Position numbers and translations under genes: made by a program | In this document: positions 1 to 4,412 of the stretch, piece after piece | How the letters are laid out: the number at the start of each line of letters is the position of its first letter | How positions within the stretch are numbered: the stretch's first letter is position 1 | From: an uncultured Eubacteriales bacterium | GTDB lineage: Bacteria; Bacillota; Clostridia; Oscillospirales; Ruminococcaceae | Direction of reading: 5' to 3' | DNA length: 6,799 nt | Assembly (NCBI GenBank): GCA_959605275.1 | Contig: CAUHFD010000160.1 | Span: forward strand, 1-6,799 | Notes under the pieces: generated by a model | What the model was told of the DNA's origin: nothing | What the model saw: the letters and a program-made list of their open reading frames with translations, nothing else | Databases searched by the model: none

Positions 1-59
1 GGAAGAGGGGGCAGGCATATAAGCGCAGTATTTTGCGGATTGTATGCGATGAAAAATGA
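1..59 (+). CDS. 3' end of an upstream gene (partial, unidentified)
   Basis: The frame beginning at base 3 is open from the left edge and ends with TGA at 57-59, overlapping the ATG of the next gene (56-58) in an ATGA arrangement typical of translational coupling. The visible tail reads KRGQAYKRSILRIVCDEK. I do not recognise it. The ATGA overlap, together with the lack of a clear ribosome binding site close to the next start, favours this frame as the real tail. A second frame is also open from base 1 to a TAA at 100-102 (starting GRGGRHISAVF), but it would overlap the next gene by 47 bases. In related operons this position often carries a GHKL-type ATPase (anti-sigma-factor-like), a DRTGG protein or a PHP protein, but the fragment is too short to decide. 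Confidence 0.35.
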   Translation, partial: KRGQAYKRSILRIVCDEK

Positions 60-1747
60 GTATTTTACAATTAAAAGAGGGCAATTGCCAGAATTGTTAT
101 AAATGTATTCGGAACTGTCCGGTGAAATCAATAGAATTTAAAAACGGAAATGCAGCGGTTATTGAAAAGGAATGCATCTTATGCGGGGAATGTATTACCT
201 GTTGTCCTCAACATACCAAGTATGTACGGAATGATGTCGGCGCTATTCAAAAGTTGTTTGAAGCAAACCGTCGTGTGGCTGTTTCTTTGGCTCCGTCCTG
301 GAAAGCATACTATCCCGATGTGGAATTTGAACAAATGTCCTCCGGATTGAAAAAACTCGGTTTCTCGATTATAGAGGAAACGGCAATCGGCGCTTCTCAA
401 GTTTCTTTAGAATATGACAAACTGCTGGAAAGCGGACAGATGAAAAACATTATATTTACTGCTTGCAGTTCTGCCGTTATGCTGGTAGAGCGGCATTATC
501 CGTCGTTAATTAAGATGCTCGCTCCCGTTTCATCGCCTATGATGGCACATGGCAGATTGATGCGGGAATGTTACGGAGATATTAAAGTTGTATTTATCGG
601 TCCTTGTTATTCTAAAAAGAATGAGGTTTCCGATCCGCTGTCCGGCGGGATGGTAAACTACGCCATTACCTTTGAGGAATTAGATAACTGGATGAATGAA
701 AGCGAGATATCCTTTGACAGCAGTGACGGAGACGCTTACGGAGTAAAGGATTATAAAGCCCGGGTATATCCTAAACCATGCGGAATTTTGGAAACGCTGA
801 AATCCAAAGATACTCATTATCGACGTATTGCGGTGGACGGTATTGATGAGTGTATGGAACTGTTTGACGCAATGGAAAAAGGAGAGATCGAAGGTGTTGC
901 AGCAGAGGTAAATGTTTGTAAAGGCAGTTGTATCGGCGGTCCGGTGATGCGCAAGGCAGGAAAGCATGTATTTGTTGCCGAGCAATATATTACAGACGAG
1001 AAAATGCCGTATGATGAGCATTTTTCAAAAACATCAGAGAGTATTTTTCCGCATCCACGCGTATTTACAAACAGAAATCCCAATCTTGCTATGCCTACCG
1101 AGGAAGAGATTCGTGCGATTCTGGAGCAAACAGGTAAATATACACCGGAACAGGAATTAAACTGCGGAAGCTGCGGTTACAATAGCTGCCGTGAAAAAGC
1201 AATAGCAGTATATCAAGGAAAAGCTGATATTAATATGTGTTTGCCGTTTTTCAGAGAGCGTGCTGAGAGTATATCTAATACCATTTTAGCTAATTCACCG
1301 AATGCGATTTTTGCCGTAGACAGCGATTGTTTTGTACAGGATATGAATCAAACGGCGGAAAAGATGTTCCGGATTAAGCGGCAGGATTATATCGGTATGC
1401 CGATCAGCGAATTTATTATGGATGAAATTTTTGAAGAAGCTTGTAAGACAGAACTGCCGGTCATCAAAAAGGTGCGGCTTAGTGACACGCTGATTGTAGA
1501 GGAAACCGTTATTTACATTAAAAAGCATAAAATTTACGTTGCTTTTATAAAGGATATTACGGCAGATGAATTGAACGAAATGGAGCTGTCAAAAATCAGA
1601 GAACATACCATTGAAATTGCGCAGAATGTCATTGATAAGCAAATGCGGGTGGCGCAGGAGATTGCCAGCCTGTTAGGAGAAACCACTGCGGAAACCAAGG
1701 TTGCGTTGACCAACTTGAAGCATTCGATGGAGAATCAGCCTCAGTAA
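56..1747 (+). CDS. hydS: Sensory-type [FeFe]-hydrogenase with PAS domain (HydS-like)
   Basis: 563-aa soluble iron-sulfur protein. A two-cluster ferredoxin domain lies at about 7-52, with cysteines 11/14/17/21 and 40/43/46/50. The H-cluster domain follows (about 70-345) with four cluster-ligand cysteines: C137 in FTACSSAV, C184 in GPCYSKKNE, and C288 and C292 in EVNVCKGSCIGG. K187 and E190 of the second motif are kept. A further 4Fe-4S motif is at C370/C373/C378/C395 (CGSCGYNSC), then a PAS domain at about 404-503 and a charged helical tail to the end. The proton-relay cysteine that precedes the first ligand in catalytic hydrogenases is Ala136, as known for HydS proteins, so slow H2 turnover and a signalling role are inferred. 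No kinase or other output domain is fused. The start fits the family N-terminus and overlaps an upstream stop (ATGA). The SpoIIE phosphatase gene 48 bases downstream is the likely signalling partner. Family is secure; H2 sensing is inference. Confidence 0.93.
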   Translation: MSILQLKEGNCQNCYKCIRNCPVKSIEFKNGNAAVIEKECILCGECITCCPQHTKYVRNDVGAIQKLFEANRRVAVSLAPSWKAYYPDVEFEQMSSGLKKLGFSIIEETAIGASQVSLEYDKLLESGQMKNIIFTACSSAVMLVERHYPSLIKMLAPVSSPMMAHGRLMRECYGDIKVVFIGPCYSKKNEVSDPLSGGMVNYAITFEELDNWMNESEISFDSSDGDAYGVKDYKARVYPKPCGILETLKSKDTHYRRIAVDGIDECMELFDAMEKGEIEGVAAEVNVCKGSCIGGPVMRKAGKHVFVAEQYITDEKMPYDEHFSKTSESIFPHPRVFTNRNPNLAMPTEEEIRAILEQTGKYTPEQELNCGSCGYNSCREKAIAVYQGKADINMCLPFFRERAESISNTILANSPNAIFAVDSDCFVQDMNQTAEKMFRIKRQDYIGMPISEFIMDEIFEEACKTELPVIKKVRLSDTLIVEETVIYIKKHKIYVAFIKDITADELNEMELSKIREHTIEIAQNVIDKQMRVAQEIASLLGETTAETKVALTNLKHSMENQPQ

Positions 1748-1795
1748 TAGGAATCAAACATATCAAAAGATTTCGGTACGGAAAGCGGAGAAAAT

Positions 1796-2968
1796 ATGAA
1801 TTTGTTTACCGATTGTGCTTATGAAAGCTTGAACAAATACGGCGAGGAGCTGTGTGGCGATAAGGTTGAGTTTGTAAAGGGAAAAGACTTTACACTTGCT
1901 GTTTTGGCAGATGGACTGGGAAGCGGCGTGAAAGCCAATATATTGTCTACTCTTACAAGCAAAATTATTGCGACAATGCTGGCAAATGGCTCCAGTTTGC
2001 GGGACGCGGTAGAGACAATTGCCAGTACCTTGCCGGTGTGTTCAGTAAGGGGGATAGCCTATTCTACCTTTACTATTATGCATGTGCAGGATAATGGCAA
2101 TGCATATATTGCCGAATTTGATAACCCGAATCTGGTTTTTATGCGGGATAATCAGATTTTGGAGCTTGATAGACAGGAATTGGATATTGACGGCAAAAAA
2201 ATATATATGACCAAAATGCAGATGCAGCCAAATGACTTGATGATCGCGTTTTCAGATGGAGTAGTCCACGCGGGAGTAGGATGTTTGCTCGACTTGGGAT
2301 GGCATTACGATAATATTGTAAAATATATTAAAGAAAATATTGTATACGATATGTCTCCGACTGAGATTGCCCGAAAAATTTTGCTCACCGTTAACACGTT
2401 ATATATGAATAAATGCGGAGATGACAGCACTGTTTGCGTGTTGAAAATCAAAAAAGCACTGCCGGTTACGATTATGGTTGGTCCGCCGGTACATCCCGAG
2501 GATGACGAAACGGTGGTGCATAAGCTCGTCGATGCAGACGGCTTGAAGGTTGTATGCGGTGGAACGACTTCTCAAATTGTCAGCCGGGTTACCGGGAACC
2601 CGCTGGATGTATCCATTGATTATTATAATCCGGCGGTTCCGCCTACTGCCGAAATAAAGGGAATCGATATGGTTACCGAGGGGGTCCTGACGCTGGGTAA
2701 AGCGGCGGAAATCATTAAAAATTATCTGGGCGCCAGCGAGGAAAAATGGGATACTTACAGTCTAAACAAAAAAGACGGTGCTACCAGACTTGCAAAAATA
2801 TGGCTGCAGGAATGTACCAGCGTGAATTTTTTGGTGGGAAGAGCACTGAATCCGGCACATCAAAATCCAGATTTACCGGTTAATTTGAGTTTAAAATTAA
2901 ATTTGATTAAAGAAATTGTTTCGATTTTGCAGGAATTAGGAAAAAGAGTAACAGTAGAATATTTCTAA
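1796..2968 (+). CDS. SpoIIE-family (PP2C) serine/threonine protein phosphatase
   Basis: 390 aa, no signal peptide or membrane segment, so cytoplasmic. Residues about 1-218 form a PP2C/SpoIIE phosphatase domain. Metal-binding acidic residues appear in order: D22 in LCGD, D39-G40 in LADGLGSG, D154 in FSDGVVHAG and D209-D210 in CGDDSTV. These bind the Mn/Mg pair that hydrolyses phosphoserine or phosphothreonine. Residues about 222-390 are a second domain I cannot name, with GGTTSQIVSR at 255-264 and GIDMVTEGVLTLGKA at 289-303. Unlike B. subtilis SpoIIE there are no transmembrane helices. GGAG at 1787-1790 stands 5 bases before the ATG. The gene follows the HydS-like gene by 48 bases with no terminator seen, so the two are probably co-transcribed. 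Pairing of sensory hydrogenases with PP2C phosphatases is known in Clostridia; a likely substrate is an anti-sigma antagonist or a kinase target. The substrate is not visible here. Confidence 0.9.
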   Translation: MNLFTDCAYESLNKYGEELCGDKVEFVKGKDFTLAVLADGLGSGVKANILSTLTSKIIATMLANGSSLRDAVETIASTLPVCSVRGIAYSTFTIMHVQDNGNAYIAEFDNPNLVFMRDNQILELDRQELDIDGKKIYMTKMQMQPNDLMIAFSDGVVHAGVGCLLDLGWHYDNIVKYIKENIVYDMSPTEIARKILLTVNTLYMNKCGDDSTVCVLKIKKALPVTIMVGPPVHPEDDETVVHKLVDADGLKVVCGGTTSQIVSRVTGNPLDVSIDYYNPAVPPTAEIKGIDMVTEGVLTLGKAAEIIKNYLGASEEKWDTYSLNKKDGATRLAKIWLQECTSVNFLVGRALNPAHQNPDLPVNLSLKLNLIKEIVSILQELGKRVTVEYF

Positions 2969-2973
2969 AACCG

Positions 2974-3477
2974 CTAGGTCTGATAACGCACGCCCTCAAT
3001 ATGCAAATATCGAATATTAATAAACTGATAGGTATCTAATGGTCGGCAGAGAGAATCATTGGTATGAGATGCAATTAAAATGTTGCTGCTGTTGGGGATT
3101 TCACCGGTATCGGTTACAATCAAGGTGTGATAAAAATTATGGTTTTCATCACCCAACTGAATCACATCTCCCGGCTGCATTGCTTCAATCATAGTTTCGG
3201 ACGCAAAAGGTCCGGGTCCTTGATTTTGAATCAGAAAACGATGCAAATATTGGACGCCGGTCCAAGATGCGGTACGGTTGTCCGATGATATGTAATACCA
3301 GCCGTATATCGGGGTAAAATTCATAATATAGTTTGCATGATAGATGCATTGAGATACAAAGTTGGTGCAGTCACCGCCCAGTCCCTGAAAGTCCAGGTAG
3401 CGAGGGTTTCGCCGGTATGCCCATTCGGTTGCATATGCTACGGCCTTTTCTCTATTGTATTCAGTAATTTGCAGCAT
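2974..3477 (-). CDS. Amidase_6 domain protein (putative cysteine amidase)
   Basis: 167 aa, almost entirely one Amidase_6 domain, an NlpC/P60-like papain-fold family of putative peptide or peptidoglycan amidases. The N-terminal signature YNREKAVAYATEWAYRRNP is followed by GGDCTNFVSQC with the presumed nucleophile C37. The presumed catalytic His is H117 in FYHTLIVT, and the polar residues of SHTNDS (137-142) are likely active-site partners. QPGDVIQL at 101-108 is the usual strand before the His. I place the start at ATG 3477: a strong GGAGG lies 7 bases upstream, whereas the longer frame from TTG 3507 would add ten residues that resemble nothing and would contain that GGAGG. No signal peptide or anchor is present, unusual for a wall hydrolase, so it may act in the cytoplasm, leave by lysis or use another route. 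Its TAG stop lies 5 bases from the stop of the phosphatase gene on the other strand. Fold assignment is firm; substrate unknown. Confidence 0.85.
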   Translation of the reverse strand: MLQITEYNREKAVAYATEWAYRRNPRYLDFQGLGGDCTNFVSQCIYHANYIMNFTPIYGWYYISSDNRTASWTGVQYLHRFLIQNQGPGPFASETMIEAMQPGDVIQLGDENHNFYHTLIVTDTGEIPNSSNILIASHTNDSLCRPLDTYQFINIRYLHIEGVRYQT

Positions 3478-3484
3478 CAGCTTG

Positions 3485-3489
3485 CCTCC
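3485..3489 (-). promoter_or_regulatory. Ribosome binding site that fixes the amidase start
   Basis: On the minus strand GGAGG is followed by 7 bases (CAAGCTG) and ATG at 3477-3475. This is close to an ideal Shine-Dalgarno layout. It lies inside the alternative TTG-initiated frame (3507) and so argues for the shorter protein. Confidence 0.8.
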
Positions 3490-3520
3490 GGTTTTTTTAT
3501 GTTCCAATCTTAATAATCTA

Positions 3521-3550
3521 TTAAACTAAGCTTTTGGGAGATTTTATAAT
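3521..3550 (+). promoter_or_regulatory. Candidate promoter for the yqxD-like gene
   Basis: A perfect TATAAT -10 box is at 3545-3550 on the plus strand, with only a poor -35 (TTAAAC, 3521-3526, 18-base spacer). It overlaps the candidate -10 of the divergent amidase promoter. The start would lie about 70 bases ahead of ATG 3627. No better -35/-10 pair was found in 3551-3626. Confidence 0.25.
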
Positions 3551-3571
3551 CAAAAGAGGAACAGTTGTAAT
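3543..3571 (-). promoter_or_regulatory. Candidate sigma-A promoter for the amidase gene
   Basis: Read on the minus strand: ATTACA (3571-3566), a 17-base spacer, then TATAAA (3548-3543). That is 4 of 6 and 5 of 6 matches to TTGACA and TATAAT. Transcription would begin near 3536, giving a leader of roughly 60 bases before ATG 3477. The region is AT-rich, so chance matches are easy; this is a candidate only. Confidence 0.35.
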
Positions 3572-3626
3572 TTTAATATTCTATCATATGCACCAGAGAT
3601 AAAATCGTGAATTAAAGGAAATATAT

Positions 3627-4073
3627 ATGGAAATTTTTATTGATGCAGATGGTTGCCCAGTCGTTGATTTGACATTGGAAATTGCTGTTAAGTATCAATT
3701 GAAGACAGTCATTTTATGTGATACTTCTCATGAATTTCAACGAGATGGAGCAGAAACCATTGTAGTGTCTAAAGGGACAGATAGTGTTGATTTTGCTTTA
3801 GTCAATCGAATACAGAGCGGAGATATCGCTGTTACACAGGATTATGGATTAGCTGCAATGTGCATGGCAAAAGGTGCAATACCAATCAGCCAGAACGGTA
3901 TGGTTTATACCGATGAGAATATTGATGCATTACTCTTGGCACGGCACACCGCTAAAAAGATTCGAAATGCGGGAGGCAGATTAAAAGGAAGCAGAAAGCG
4001 TACTAGGCAACAGAATATTGATTTTGTAAAGGAACTGGAAAGATTAATTTGTACCTCACGCTCGGAAAAATAA
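3627..4073 (+). CDS. yqxD: YaiI/YqxD family protein (UPF0178, DUF188)
   Basis: 148 aa, the normal length for this widespread bacterial family, and full length from first to last motif. It opens with the diagnostic strand IDADGCPV (5-12, acidic D6 and D8). It continues with KGTDSVDFALVNRI (49-62, D52 and D55), GDIAVTQDYGLAAMCMAKGA (65-84, D66 and D72) and QNGMVYTDENID (89-100), and closes with a basic segment RLKGSRKRTRQQ near 118-129. The conserved acidic residues and strand order are those of a PIN-like nuclease fold, so a metal-dependent role on nucleic acid is a family-level guess; the true function is not established. AAAGGAA at 3614-3620 is a good ribosome binding site 6 bases before ATG. 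The gene diverges from the amidase gene, is probably monocistronic, and converges on the large membrane protein gene, with a structured element and a terminator behind it. Confidence 0.93.
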   Translation: MEIFIDADGCPVVDLTLEIAVKYQLKTVILCDTSHEFQRDGAETIVVSKGTDSVDFALVNRIQSGDIAVTQDYGLAAMCMAKGAIPISQNGMVYTDENIDALLLARHTAKKIRNAGGRLKGSRKRTRQQNIDFVKELERLICTSRSEK

Positions 4074-4097
4074 ATGATTAGACACCGAATAAGACTT

Positions 4098-4255
4098 ATA
4101 CTAAAATCTAATGAAACACTTTCATTCTTTTCGGTCTGAATTGCGTCAGAAAGTGTTATCCTCCTTGCTGGGCGTCAGCCCAGCGGTGTCGTCTGCCTTT
4201 TCTGACACAATTCATCCTCGAAAATCGATTAATGCTTTTAATCAGATTTTAGTAT
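4098..4255. repeat. 158-base structured inverted-repeat element (MITE-like or structured RNA)
   Basis: Several nested inverted repeats form one consistent fold. The closing stem pairs 4098-4109 (ATACTAAAATCT) with 4244-4255, 12 of 12. Immediately inside on the left is a hairpin, AATGAAA-CAC-TTTCATT (4110-4126). Immediately inside on the right is a hairpin, GATTAA-TGCTT-TTAATC (4227-4243). Between them a central stem pairs TTTTCG (4128-4133) with CGAAAA (4219-4224), then 4137-4152 with 4199-4214 (15 of 16; the exception is C-A in a plus-strand RNA, G-U in a minus-strand RNA). An apical hairpin GCTGGG-CGTCAG-CCCAGC sits at 4167-4184. TTA flanks the closing repeat on both sides (4096-4098 and 4255-4257), possibly a 3-base target duplication. 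Size and layout recall bcr1-type structured repeats of Bacillus; copy number cannot be judged from one window. Confidence 0.6.
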
Positions 4256-4300
4256 TAAATAACGATTGCAAATGCTTTTGCCGTTGTTTGACAATTGAGA

Positions 4301-4346
4301 AAAGTGCAAGGTTTTTATTTGTTTTCTGATAAAAACCTTGCACTTT
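4301..4346. terminator. Bidirectional intrinsic terminator
   Basis: A perfect 18-base inverted repeat, AAAGTGCAAGGTTTTTAT (4301-4318) against 4329-4346, encloses a 10-base loop (TTGTTTTCTG). The GC-containing core GTGCAAGG/CCTTGCAC is flanked outward by A and T runs. On the plus strand a T-rich tail follows (TTTAAATTTTTGATTTTT). On the minus strand the hairpin ends in TTTTC. It lies between convergent genes and can stop transcription from both. Confidence 0.85.
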
Positions 4347-4412
4347 AAATTTTTGATTTTTCAGCAGGTATTAGATATTTTCGTATATCATTGATATCCT
4401 GTAAAAGTCATT

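Larger units (their letters stand above)
4074..4412. other. Intergenic region without a convincing gene
   Basis: This 339-base gap lies between two convergent genes. It contains the structured inverted-repeat element at 4098-4255 and the terminator hairpin at 4301-4346. The stretches 4074-4097, 4256-4300 and 4347-4412 are AT-rich and show nothing further that I can support. Confidence 0.7.

Noticed and set aside
1..102. Frame-1 tail (GRGGRHISAVF) as the end of a GHKL ATPase
   Set aside because: The likeness to a GxGT box is slight, the Thr is absent, and the 47-base overlap with the hydrogenase gene is less plausible than the ATGA overlap in frame 3.
680..1083. Two open frames on the minus strand inside the hydrogenase gene
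   Set aside because: They are antisense to strongly conserved H-cluster coding sequence, cysteine-rich by mirror effect, and have no start signals or recognisable motifs.
3478..3507. Ten-residue N-terminal extension of the amidase from TTG 3507
   Set aside because: A GGAGG inside this stretch serves ATG 3477 at ideal spacing, and the family's conserved region begins right after that ATG.
4261..4290. Small GCAAATGCTTTTGC hairpin
   Set aside because: Only four base pairs in AT-rich spacer; not distinguishable from chance.
4111..4329. 72-codon open frame on the plus strand
   Set aside because: It lies across the arms of the structured element and into the terminator hairpin, has no ribosome binding site at a proper distance, and its translation shows no domain.
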